A DNA stretch of 64,000 nt from CAWAQA01 sp963784065 (GTDB taxonomy: Bacteria > Acidobacteriota > Vicinamibacteria > Vicinamibacterales > UBA2999), in NCBI GenBank assembly GCA_963784065.1, contig CAWAQA010000009.1, forward strand, positions 1 to 64,000. Reading direction: 5' to 3'. The notes beneath the pieces were generated by a model that saw nothing but the letters and a program-made list of their open reading frames with translations, was not told the origin of the DNA and ran no database searches. Shown here in pieces: positions 9,139-17,152 of this stretch (position 1 is its first letter; each line of letters starts with the position of its first letter). A program made the position numbers and the translations under genes.

Positions 9139-11449
9139 TTACAGCAGCACAAGGTTCCGGCTGCTCAGGCCTCCGACGTCCGCGAGTTCCTGCCGCTCTT
9201 CCAGTCCGATACCTCGAAGCCCGGGGCCAAGGCCATACACAGGGTCCGCGAGCACGCGCCGCAACGTGCGGCGGGCGGTGCTCGATGCCGCGTCGAGGAT
9301 TCGGAACGCACTGGCGATGCGCTCTCTACAGACCTCCAGCTGCTGGTGAAGTCCACTTCCGGGGCTGCGAGCTGTTCCACAAGGACCATCGCGGCCGTCG
9401 CCTCGACCTGGGCCACGGCTCGCTCGAGGTCCGCCAGCGCCTCGCCCACCAGCGCGAACAGCAGGACGACGCTCCGTGCGGAGCTCTCCCCCGCGGCGGA
9501 GAAACTCGCCAGCACGGCGCCGAGCCCTGATTTCACAAACGGTTCGCCGAGGCCTGATTTCACAAACGGTTCGCCGAGGCCTGATTTCACAAACGGTTCG
9601 CCGAGGCCCGACTTGACAAACGGTTCGCCGAGGCCCGACTTGACAAACGGTTCGCCGAGGCCCGGCTTGCTTGTTGATGGTCCGAGGCCGAACGTGGCGT
9701 GTGTCAGCGCTCGCTTTGTCGTCCGCTCGATTTCGCCAACGGCCTTTTCCAACGTGCGAAGCGCTTTGATCACCTCGTCCGCGATAGGTGCAGCAGCGTG
9801 CCGATCGCCGGCCGACAGGGTCGCCTGCGAGGGCCGGGGTGCGACCGAGCATCATTTCCCCCGGCGAACTCATGGACATGAGCTCGAGGGCAGAATTCTT
9901 CTTGGCAACTGCGTCGGTGTACGCTGCCTGAAAGAGTCGCAGCAGTCGAAAACGAGCGACGAGTCCGGCGGGTGTGACTTGTGTGTTCGCTGCGTATTCG
10001 GGCTTCGCCTCTCTCAAACCGAGGTCGGCGCGCGCCTTCGTGGTTGCGAGCGTCCGGTCGAACTTGTTGAACGCGCTGTCGACCGAGATGAGCATCTGCG
10101 CAATGGCCGACCTGTCGCCGCGCGTGGTCGTGCCGGCTACTTCGACGCCCTCGACGATATCGGGCGACAGCTCCTGACGAAGATTGTCGAACACGAGCTG
10201 CGGCCACAGCGTGTCGCGGACCAGATCCAGGTTCCTGGACAGGTCGCGCCCGGCCCCCGGATTGCCGCCTGCGCTCGGGACCAGCCCGAGCCGTTTCAAC
10301 GCCTCGTCGTCGGTGACGAACGGCGCAAAAATCCCCAGTCCATGCAAGCCGTCCAGATCCGGATGCCTCTTGTGAAACACGACGAGGCGGGAACTCGGCT
10401 CCGAAGAATCGGGACTGGCCGTGGCAAACATTTTCGCGACCTCTTCCTTGGGTTCTACGAATTTGAGCAACTCCGCGGCCGCCTCGCGAAGGGCGGCGAC
10501 GTGCTCGCGTTCTCCGTCTTCCAGGACGGCGAGATCCGCGCAGAGACTCTGCAGCTCTTCGCACAGGTCGTACAGATCGATCAGCGGACGCACGTCGCCC
10601 GCCGCCGTCGCGAGGAATGCGGTCCTGACATGCGCGACGCGGTTGCTGTCGAATGGCGTATTCGACGCGATGGCAGCGCTGATGCGCAGAGCCAGCTCGC
10701 TGACAAGACCCTTCAGGTCTTTGACCGCGCCGATATTCAACAGCGTCATCGCCACCCTGTCACCCGCCGACGATGCCGCGAAGTGGTTCACGTAGCTGTC
10801 GATGACCGCCTTCCCGAGGCACTCCGGCTGCGTCGCGCCGTTGATGCGCTTGAGCATCAATGTGTACGGCCAGCCGGCGAAGGGCACCGCAATCTGCGAG
10901 GCCACGAGATACTTCACCTGATCCTGCAGCTCATAGGCCGCTTCGGCGTAGCTCATGGCGCAGGCGTTGGCGCCGAGGAGATCAAGCGCTGGGTGCTCTC
11001 CGCTTCCATGAAGCCGCTGCGATCGCTCCTGACGGAAGGCCCCCAATGCGTCCTTGAGCTCGGCGAGGGTCAAGGGGTCGTCGTGGTCGCGGCCGAACCC
11101 GAGGCTGTACGCGTGTCCCCACAGCACGAGAAAGTAATGCTGGGCCGGATGCCATCGCAACGACCACAACAGGAACTCTCCGAGCGTGGCCGGCTTTCCC
11201 ATTTCGGCGTGGACGATCTTCTGGTCATCGAGCTGGCTTGTCCCGCGCAGCACCTTGTAGCGCTGAGGCCGCCCCGGCCACGATCGGTTGATTTGCACCA
11301 CGACGTTGACCGTCTCGTTGGAACCAACCCGCTCCATCTCGCGAAGGTCTCGCACGGCGTGCTCGTCGAGTTCCGCGCTGTCCGGGCCGCCATGTAGACC
11401 ATGACGGTCCAATTCTTCTCGGACATCTTTGCGGTACGTTTGTCGCCAT
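9139..11449 (-). CDS. Clostripain-like (C11) cysteine peptidase with nonapeptide repeats (frameshifted)
   Basis: A C11-family peptidase of about 765 residues. The N-terminus reads MSEKNWTVMVYMAA, the clostripain signature; after a shift near 11395 it continues DSAELDEHAVRDLREME. The catalytic histidine is in YFLVLWGHAYSLGFGRD and the catalytic cysteine in LDLLGANACAMSYAEAAYEL. The AGGAGG at 11455-11460 favours the start at ATG 11449 over the internal ATG 11426, although one indel then separates it from the main frame. After about 560 residues a helical segment (VIKALRTLEKAVGEIERTTK) follows, then five GLGEPFVKS repeats (9520-9654). A second helical stretch comes next, then DAASSTARRTLRRVLADPVY and LSSRNLVLL. 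Shifts lie near 9775 and 9340. There is no signal peptide, so it is probably cytoplasmic. Clan CD peptidases cleave after Arg, Lys or Asp. The CHAT-TPR gene follows directly. Confidence 0.8.
9520..9654. repeat. Five tandem 27-bp repeats inside the C11 peptidase gene
   Basis: Five head-to-tail 27-base units at 9520, 9547, 9574, 9601 and 9628. The first three carry CTGATTTCACAAACGG and the last two CCGACTTGACAAACGG, so two sub-types exist. The units keep the frame and encode GLGEPFVKS five times on the minus strand. Near identity at DNA level points to recent slippage expansion. The unit contains no spacer, so it is not CRISPR. Confidence 0.95.
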
Positions 11450-11824
11450 CGATTCCTCCTGCAAGTCGGAAATGGCCGTGGGAATACGTGGCGCCTGCCA
11501 TTCGACGCACAACACTGGAACAGGACGAGGCGCTAACCTGCTGCCTGCAAGGTAAGAACGTCGAAAAAGGGGATCCTAACAGACCCAACGTTCGGTCGCC
11601 CAAAATGCCGACCGGTTTGATCCGGCAATGTGTGCCAACAACGCATCAGATTGCACGTGAATCGGACTCTCAGCCCCTTGATTCCGTGCAACTCACTCGA
11701 GCCATTCATCCTCCACCTGCGTTCGCTGCCGTGCGCATTCGCCCGCGTTCGAGCCCCGGCTGCGCGCGTTCGACGCGACGAACTTCACGGCGTGGCGGCC
11801 GTCGTCCCGATGTAGCATGCGTGG
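11450..11824. other. Intergenic region upstream of the C11 peptidase
   Basis: About 375 bases. The minus-strand ribosome binding site of the C11 gene (AGGAGG, read from 11460 to 11455) is at its left edge. The promoter of that operon must lie here. No gene was recognised on either strand. Confidence 0.4.
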
Positions 11825-11995
11825 ATGGAAATGACGTTCGGCGTGTGGGCCCTGGTGATTGGCGTTGCCGGCGGAGCGGTGTATCTGCTGCGGCGCGTGT
11901 TCAGCGGCGGACGGTCAGGTGAACCTGAGAGCGGTACCGTCAGCCGGAGCTGGCTGACGGAGCACAACTCCGGTAAAGGTGACCGGTTCTCTTAA
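11825..11995 (+). CDS. Possible small single-pass membrane protein, 56 residues
   Basis: A short open frame starting ATG 11825 and ending TAA 11993-11995. Residues 4-22 (TFGVWALVIGVAGGAVYLL) form a clean hydrophobic helix, followed by the positive RR stop-transfer motif and a polar tail (SGGRSGEPESGTVSRSW, then LTEHNSGKGDRFS). That arrangement fits a bitopic inner-membrane peptide with its C-terminus in the cytoplasm. There is no clear Shine-Dalgarno site and no relative I can name, so it could be chance. It stands alone between the C11 gene and the HTH gene, both on the other strand. Confidence 0.4.
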   Translation: MEMTFGVWALVIGVAGGAVYLLRRVFSGGRSGEPESGTVSRSWLTEHNSGKGDRFS

Positions 11996-12289
11996 TTATC
12001 TCATCGCGCGATGGTCGGGCGACGGCCCTCACGGTCAATGAGCGTGACAACGTCCACCTGAACATCCCGAACATCGCCGCATTTACGGCCTGGAAGAATC
12101 GGATGCGGTGCGCCCTCGGTTGCGAGTACACGAGGCCGATCCGAGCCCGACATCAGCGGCGCCCGCGATCAGGATCTTGGTGCCAGCTGACCACTGCAGC
12201 GCAGCGCCGGCTTCCGCTGATGACGTGCAAGGCTTTCGTCTGCACGATCCGATGCGGAGCCATGCAGCGAGGCGTGGACGCCCTTGGAC
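11996..12289. other. Intergenic region downstream of the HTH gene
   Basis: About 290 bases after the end of the minus-strand HTH gene. Short frames are present on both strands but none carries a recognisable motif or ribosome binding site. Nothing else was seen. Confidence 0.3.
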
Positions 12290-13504
12290 TCACTCGCTCT
12301 TACGATCCAGCCGTCTCGCTGCGAACAGTCTGGCGTGTTCGGCAGCGGCGCGGACGCCCGTCCAGAAGGCGTGATTCACGGCGCGCAGGACGCGCAAGGA
12401 GATGCGGCTCGTGTGCGTGGTCGCGGCCTGGAGTGCACGGCGCGAACCGGTGCCGGCGCGCCGCAGGAGAAGAGTCGTCCAGGTAACGCAGCGCGAGGAC
12501 ACGTGAAACGTCGCCTCGGCACCGTGACGCAGGACGCTCCCGGTTCGAGTGCCGATTCGCCGCAAGAGAAGCCTCGTCCGGGTAACGAAGCGCGAGGACA
12601 CCTGAAACGTCGTCTTGGCACCGTGACGCAGGACGCTCCCGGTTCGAGTGCCGATTCGCCGCAAGAGAAGCCTCGTCCGGGTAACGAAGCGCGAGGACAC
12701 CTGAAACGTCGTCTTGGCACCGTGATGCAGGACGCTCTCCGTTCGGGTGCCTGCTTGCCACAGTCGATGCTTCGAAGTCCTGCTGATCCGCTGCGCAAGC
12801 GGAAGCCACTTGCGCGCGGCGTGTGCACGCAGATGTGCCAATCGGATGCGCGCAGGGGCCAGTCCGGAACGCATGCGCTGAGAGGCACTCTGGCGCACCT
12901 TCGCAGATGCCAACGCTCCAGTCTCCGCGGTCGGGCTCGGCGCAGGTGGTGCTAGGGCCGCGGCCGCCCGGCCCCGAACATTCGACGAGCGGCGAACCCA
13001 GCCGGTAGCCGCGCGGACGAACGGGTAGTAGACGAGTGCGACCGCACCACTTGCCGTGAGCAGTGTCATGCCCGCTGCCCAGCCGACGAGAGCGCCGGCC
13101 GCAAGCACACCGGCCACCTCGACAAGCGCGAGGCCAAGGGAGCGCGAGACGCGTTCCGCCCCTGGCCCCGCGAACGTCAGCGCCAACGGCTCGTTGGCAG
13201 AGTTCGCATGCGGGCTCGCGGCAGCGAGCCCGGCCGGAGGCGGTTCAAGCGACGGCTCGTCAGGGAACAAGCGGGCGAACTCGTCGGCCTGCGGCCCGGG
13301 CCGCAGGCCGAGGGCCGTCAGGTACGACCGGAAGAATGCGCGCCTGTAAAGCCCTTTGGGCCAGCGTGAGAGGTCATTCCGTTCGAGCGCCTCCAGCAGC
13401 GCGACTGGAATCTTCGTCGATGCGGAAACGTCGTCGAGCGTGAAGCCGCGGCTCTCGCGTTCGGCTTTCAGCTTGGTGCCAAGGCTGTCTGCAGCCAATG
13501 TCAA
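12290..13504 (-). CDS. RodZ-like helix-turn-helix membrane protein with 33-residue repeats
   Basis: Intact 404-residue protein. Residues 10-80 are a RodZ/HTH_25-type helix-turn-helix: LGTKLKAERESRGFTLDDVS, ASTKIPVALLEALERNDLSR, then WPKGLYRRAFFRSYLTALGL. Two hydrophobic segments follow at about 120-165 (LGLALVEVAGVLAAGALVGW and MTLLTASGAVALVYYPF), so the HTH faces the cytoplasm and the rest is membrane-linked. The C-terminal 180 residues are Arg/Ala-rich and contain a 33-residue tandem repeat (GSVLRHGAKTTFQVSSRFVT, then RTRLLLRRIGTRT). The start is TTG 13504, supported by GAGGGAA four bases upstream; there is no better ATG. RodZ family members help position the MreB cytoskeleton, but the repeat tail is unlike them, so the role is open. 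Two direct repeats upstream (13570-13616) may be an operator. Confidence 0.75.
   Translation of the reverse strand: MTLAADSLGTKLKAERESRGFTLDDVSASTKIPVALLEALERNDLSRWPKGLYRRAFFRSYLTALGLRPGPQADEFARLFPDEPSLEPPPAGLAAASPHANSANEPLALTFAGPGAERVSRSLGLALVEVAGVLAAGALVGWAAGMTLLTASGAVALVYYPFVRAATGWVRRSSNVRGRAAAALAPPAPSPTAETGALASAKVRQSASQRMRSGLAPARIRLAHLRAHAARKWLPLAQRISRTSKHRLWQAGTRTESVLHHGAKTTFQVSSRFVTRTRLLLRRIGTRTGSVLRHGAKTTFQVSSRFVTRTRLLLRRIGTRTGSVLRHGAEATFHVSSRCVTWTTLLLRRAGTGSRRALQAATTHTSRISLRVLRAVNHAFWTGVRAAAEHARLFAARRLDRKSE
12434..12829. repeat. 99-bp tandem repeats inside the RodZ-like gene
   Basis: Two 99-base units, 12533-12631 and 12632-12730, differ at one base (ACGCAG versus ATGCAG at their ends). 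Diverged copies flank them at about 12434-12532 and 12731-12829. The period is a multiple of three and adds 33 residues per copy to a basic C-terminal tail. The two central copies are recent. Confidence 0.9.
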
Positions 13505-13857
13505 CGTCTTCCCTCATCCGGTGTATGACACAGCCACCGCTAACGAGCACGCGCTCATTTCCAATTCGAAAATACTTTAGTGTACCCCCAACGAACTCCA
13601 AATACTTCAGTGACACGGCTGTCAACTCTGCTGTATCAGATGCCGCGGCCGTGAAGTCTGAAATGTCGACGCTGTCGCGCTCGAGCCGGCGAGATGGTCC
13701 GCGCGCGGGCCCGGAGATCCGCTGAGTGGCGGTGGTGGACACGCGGCCCTGAACGGCGCCAACGCTCCTGGTCTTGTCGCCCGTCGGGTGCTTCCGTACT
13801 CGAAATCAACAACTGAGCGCGACGTTCGGTGGGCGCCCGCAGCCGCGGATCGACCGA
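13505..13857. other. Intergenic region upstream of the RodZ-like gene
   Basis: About 350 bases, clearly AT-richer near 13545-13620 than the rest of the window, as expected for a promoter of the minus-strand gene. It contains the direct repeats listed separately. No gene was recognised. Confidence 0.4.
13570..13616. promoter_or_regulatory. Two direct repeats, candidate operator
   Basis: AAATACTTTAGTGTAC at 13570 and AAATACTTCAGTGACAC at 13600 share AAATACTTnAGTG. They start exactly 30 bases apart, about three helical turns, so both would face the same side of the DNA. They lie 66-112 bases upstream of the RodZ-like start. This suggests a regulator site, but no binding protein is known. Confidence 0.4.
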
Positions 13858-14724
13858 TCAGCGGAGGTTCCGCAGCATGTCCGGCGTGCTTCGTTCACCC
13901 TCGCGGCAGGCTTCTTCAATCAGTTCGTGCGTCTTGGCCGCCTCCCCGCGCACCGCCCGGCCGAGGTTCAAGCGCATCGTAAAGGGCCGTGTATACACGG
14001 TGGGATCGTCGAACGTCGCCTCGTACCGAATCGTATCGGCGTCGACGACGGTGAAGCGCTCGCGGATGCGAACGGCGTCACTGTGGAAATCGCCGACGAT
14101 GTCGAACCGCGTCTTGTCGTTCTTGTTCGAGACGTCGACATGCAGCGTGTTCCCTTCCCAGCGGCCGCGTGAGTCCCCCATCCACAATTTCACATTCGCG
14201 GGCAGGCGCGGCCGTCCGTCGAGATGGATGATCCGGTACGCGTGATTGAACTCCTGCAGGATGACGACATACCCGGGGATCTGATGGATCTGAGTCGTCC
14301 CCTGGTAAAACATGCGCGGGACGCCGCTGAGCCAACAGAGCGTGTGCGGATCCACATGCTCCCACTTCGTCGGGTTGTTGTGATTGTCGAAGATGTCCTG
14401 CCGCTTCGCCTGTGCCCAGGGCAGGTACGGAATCTTTCCGTCCGCCGGATCGACAATCAGACTGTGACCGTCCGACTGCACGCCGCTAATCTGCGAGTGC
14501 GCTTCGCTCGCGCCCTCCATGGCCTGGATATTGTAGGTTGCCAGCCGCCTGCCCTGGTTCGCCCAGAACCCCTGGATGTCTGGCTGGCCGTCGGCGGTCC
14601 GGGGAGGAGTCCATGTCTTGTCTCCGGCCGCGGACGTTTGCGCAGCGACGGAGGCCGGGATTGCTGTCAGGACCGTTACGAGAGCAGCCGTGACTGCCAC
14701 GACATCGACGCGTCGGCTTATCAT
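13858..14724 (-). CDS. Secreted protein of unknown function, paralogue of the 944 gene product
   Basis: Intact 288-residue protein with a signal peptide at 1-28 (TAALVTVLTAIPASVAAQ). The body has WTPPRTADGQPDIQGFWANQ, then TLCWLSGVPRMFYQGTTQI, IPGYVVILQEFNHAYRIIHL, DSRGRWEGNTLHVDV, DFHSDAVRIRERFTVVDADT and YTRPFTMRLNL. The opening resembles a family very common in acidobacteria, often annotated only as hypothetical. The same blocks occur in the product of 944-1695. The predicted fold is rich in beta-strands and the protein should be periplasmic. No catalytic motif was recognised. Its neighbours on the same strand are an outer-membrane-like protein and a cytochrome, but gaps of about 200 bases argue against a tight operon. 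Confidence 0.75.
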   Translation of the reverse strand: MISRRVDVVAVTAALVTVLTAIPASVAAQTSAAGDKTWTPPRTADGQPDIQGFWANQGRRLATYNIQAMEGASEAHSQISGVQSDGHSLIVDPADGKIPYLPWAQAKRQDIFDNHNNPTKWEHVDPHTLCWLSGVPRMFYQGTTQIHQIPGYVVILQEFNHAYRIIHLDGRPRLPANVKLWMGDSRGRWEGNTLHVDVSNKNDKTRFDIVGDFHSDAVRIRERFTVVDADTIRYEATFDDPTVYTRPFTMRLNLGRAVRGEAAKTHELIEEACREGERSTPDMLRNLR

Positions 14725-14925
14725 TTGCGCCCCCGGGCCCTGTTATACACCCACGGGTCCGCAGGCGCCAGAGCAGCAATACCGTGCGACAGCGCGACGC
14801 GCCGTCAGGGCGATGGGGGCCGCGGTGTGCTTGCGGGTGTTCGTTACCGAACCGGCGGCGGAGTTCGTCGGCGACGGTCGTAACGTAGTGCCTCTGCCGC
14901 CTCGTGCCGCCCGGCCTTTTTGGCA

Positions 14926-15555
14926 TCAGAAGCGGAAGCCGATGTTGAGGCCGGGCTCGAACAGGAAGTAAGAATTCCACCTTTCGTCCTGCACCTCGAA
15001 GCCGGCGGGCACGTTGGTCGAGACTGGCCAGAAGTTGAACGCGACCGAAGGCTCGAGGAACAGGCGGTCCATCAGCCGGACCTGGTACCCGACGCGTGCC
15101 GTGACGTACAGCTGCATCCCGTTGTCGATCTTCTCGTTCTGTGTGTCGTAGTACCGGCGGAAGAACGGGATCGCGCTGATCGACGAGTAGAGACCCTTCG
15201 ACAGCAAGCGTTGGTACTCGAGACCGATGCCGAACTCGCGCACGTGGCCCGGATAGGCCTTGGCGGCTGATTCGCGCCCCCCCTCTTCCCCCCAGGGAAT
15301 CCCGAGCGGATGGTAGTAGCGCCACGTGATTGCCTCGACCGACAGGCGATCCTTCGGCGTGAGGCGGTAGCCGAGGTTCACCTGGTAGAAGTGCGGCGGC
15401 TGATCGTCTTCAGCCAGGTTCGCGAGCGTGAACAATGAGGTGCCGATGTGCCACGGCCACGGCGTGGACGACGCCGGGACGGACGTGTCCTGCGCGCGCA
15501 CGCCCGCGGCGGAGCAGGCGAGGACCAGGAAAGCCATCACGAGAACGTGTTTCAT
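14926..15555 (-). CDS. Outer-membrane beta-barrel-like protein
   Basis: A 209-residue protein starting at ATG 15555 with a signal peptide (MKHVLVMAFLVLACSAAGVR, then AQ). The mature part alternates hydrophobic and polar residues with aromatic girdles: HFYQVNLGYRLTPKDRLSVE, AITWRYYHPLGIPW, REFGIGLEYQRLLSKGLYSS, GMQLYVTARVGYQVRLMDRL and WNSYFLFEPGLNIGFRF. The C-terminal phenylalanine with the GFRF pattern is the usual signal for insertion into the outer membrane by the BAM complex. The length suits an 8-stranded barrel. Function unknown; it could be a small porin or a structural barrel. The upstream frame extends further, but the internal ATG followed by a signal peptide is the better start. 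Confidence 0.75.
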   Translation of the reverse strand: MKHVLVMAFLVLACSAAGVRAQDTSVPASSTPWPWHIGTSLFTLANLAEDDQPPHFYQVNLGYRLTPKDRLSVEAITWRYYHPLGIPWGEEGGRESAAKAYPGHVREFGIGLEYQRLLSKGLYSSISAIPFFRRYYDTQNEKIDNGMQLYVTARVGYQVRLMDRLFLEPSVAFNFWPVSTNVPAGFEVQDERWNSYFLFEPGLNIGFRF

Positions 15556-15693
15556 GTTCGAGCCGACGAGGTCGTGCGCCCAAACACGAGGGCCGCTGGC
15601 AGCAGATCCTGATTCGACGCCGGTTACGAAGAGGTAACGGGCGGAGCAGCTCCTGTGCGCGAAACGTAACTGATCGGAAAACCTGAAGGGAAG

Positions 15694-15723
15694 AGTCAAG
15701 GGCCAACTGCTTGACCCTTGACT
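15694..15723. terminator. Hairpin downstream of the di-haem cytochrome gene
   Basis: AGTCAAGGG at 15694-15702 pairs with CCCTTGACT at 15715-15723: nine base pairs with a 12-base loop. It lies about 50 bases beyond the stop codon of the minus-strand cytochrome gene and upstream of the barrel gene. There is no strong T-tract, so it may be a Rho-independent terminator or an RNA stabiliser. Confidence 0.5.
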
Positions 15724-15771
15724 TCAGACAGGCACGCGGCTGTGGGACCGCTATGCGTTCGCTCGGTCGTT

Positions 15772-16839
15772 CTACTGAGAGCTGGTCGTGGTCGGCGCCG
15801 CCGGCTTGATCGAGGCCAGATAGGCCACGATGTTCAGCATGTCATCCTGCGTCAGCTTGGCGACAACCGGCTTCATCAGATACGTCATCGGGCCCCGGCG
15901 CGCACCCACTTTCATGTCCCACATCTGGCGCATCATGTAGCTCGGCGACCGGCTCGCGATGCCCGGGATGTTGACCAGACCCTGGAGCGTGGGTCCGTGG
16001 CACGTACCGCACGCCATCGTTTTTCCGCCTCCGTTCAGCACGAGCTGCTTGCCTTTCTCGAGGCTCCCCACCGGCACGTATGCGACAAACCCCGACCGCG
16101 GATTGCGAACGGTGTTGGCCTGGTAGTCGTCCTCCGGCGCCTCGACGATGCGGTTCCCGAGCGGCTCGACCGGCTCCTTCCCCTTGATGATGTACATGCC
16201 GCCCTGCTCCAGGTGTGCCTCGGGGATCTTGTCCGCCTCGACCACCCGGATCCACGGCGTCCACTGCATTGCGGCGTAATACTCCGCCGCCTGCTTGATC
16301 TCTTCCTCACTCATCGCTTTCGCCAACGCGGACATCGTCGGCGTGTTGGCTTTCCGCGGGTCGGCACTCTGCCGCAGGCCGGCAGCGAAGTCATGTAAGG
16401 TCTGGATGGTGTATCCGGCCGGCTGCCCCGCCGGCGGCCCGTTCTCCGGCCGCCCCTTCCCATTCGGCAGGTGACATGAGCCGCAGGCCCGGCCGCGTAC
16501 GGCCATCAGGCTCGCCGGACCATTCTTGATGAGGGGGGACATCGGCGGGTGGTCGCCCGGGAACCAGTCGATCACCTCGTGACCGTCGCGCACGTCAACG
16601 AGCGAATACGTAGCGTTGCTCCCGGGGACGGTGCGAGGCTTGGTCTGTTCCTGTGGATCCTCATTGGGACGGAGATTCCTCGTCGGAGGAGCCTGAGGAT
16701 TCGCCTTGTCGCCCGGGTTGGGCTGCGTGTCATACGCGTACGCCCACAACGGCAATGGCTGCCGCTGAGCCTGACTGGATGCTGCTGCGAACGCCGCGAC
16801 ACACGCAACAACGACGATACCGAGCACGACGCGCTTCAT
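15772..16839 (-). CDS. Di-haem c-type cytochrome
   Basis: Intact 355-residue periplasmic cytochrome. The start is ATG 16839, preceded by AGGAGGGGCAT, a strong ribosome binding site. The signal peptide is MKRVVLGIVVVACVAAFAAA with SSQAQ cleavage. Two CXXCH haem sites are visible: GRACGSCHLPNGKGRPENG near residue 118 and TMACGTCHGPTLQGL near 280. Each has a downstream methionine that could be the axial ligand, for example MSALAKAMSEEEI in the first half and MTYLMKPVVAKLTQDDMLNI in the second. This is a duplicated cytochrome c553/CcoP-like domain pair. It should carry electrons in the periplasm for a dehydrogenase not in the window; the YVTN propeller gene upstream on the same strand may be functionally linked. 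Confidence 0.85.
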   Translation of the reverse strand: MKRVVLGIVVVACVAAFAAASSQAQRQPLPLWAYAYDTQPNPGDKANPQAPPTRNLRPNEDPQEQTKPRTVPGSNATYSLVDVRDGHEVIDWFPGDHPPMSPLIKNGPASLMAVRGRACGSCHLPNGKGRPENGPPAGQPAGYTIQTLHDFAAGLRQSADPRKANTPTMSALAKAMSEEEIKQAAEYYAAMQWTPWIRVVEADKIPEAHLEQGGMYIIKGKEPVEPLGNRIVEAPEDDYQANTVRNPRSGFVAYVPVGSLEKGKQLVLNGGGKTMACGTCHGPTLQGLVNIPGIASRSPSYMMRQMWDMKVGARRGPMTYLMKPVVAKLTQDDMLNIVAYLASIKPAAPTTTSSQ

Positions 16840-16922
16840 ATGCCCCTCCTGAGTCCGCCTGAAGGCGAACACGACGTACCCGGAGATTCTACGCCCGCGA
16901 GCCGGTCGGCACCCGCGAATTT

Positions 16923-17072
16923 TCACTCCACCCCCGGCCCGTGGCGTGCCATCTCCACGACGATTCGATACGGCTTCCCGTTCGCCGCATGCCTCCGTGC
17001 ACGATCAAGCGCGGCCTCGAGTTCGGCAGGCGTTTTGGCCCCGCTCGGCCGTTCCATGCCGAAGATACTCGC
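16923..17072 (-). CDS. C-terminal fragment, possibly of a thiamine-diphosphate enzyme
   Basis: The minus strand here reads LAASIFGMERPSGAKTPAEL, then EAALDRARRHAANGKPYRIV, then VEMARHGPGVE and a TGA at 16923-16925. The block 'FGM.R......ELEAALDRA......GKP..IVVEM' resembles the C-terminal end of thiamine-diphosphate enzymes. No upstream part of such an enzyme is present and the frame closes about 50 residues back. It may be the relic of a gene removed by deletion, or the end of a small unknown gene broken by an indel. Low confidence in both identity and borders. Confidence 0.3.
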   Translation of the reverse strand, partial: ASIFGMERPSGAKTPAELEAALDRARRHAANGKPYRIVVEMARHGPGVE

Positions 17073-17152
17073 AGCCAATCACGGGTGTGCGTGTTGATGA
17101 GGTTCCGGAACCGTGCGGTGACCGGGACAGCGTGTATGCGTGGGCCTGGCGT

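Noticed and set aside
9520..9654. CRISPR array
   Set aside because: Units are directly adjacent with no spacers, and they keep a coding frame. The other arrays (12434, 27620, 57808) are also coding tandem repeats.
9061..11397. A 778-codon open frame on the plus strand
   Set aside because: It is antisense to the C11 peptidase gene. High-GC genes commonly leave such long shadow frames, and its translation has no recognisable domain.
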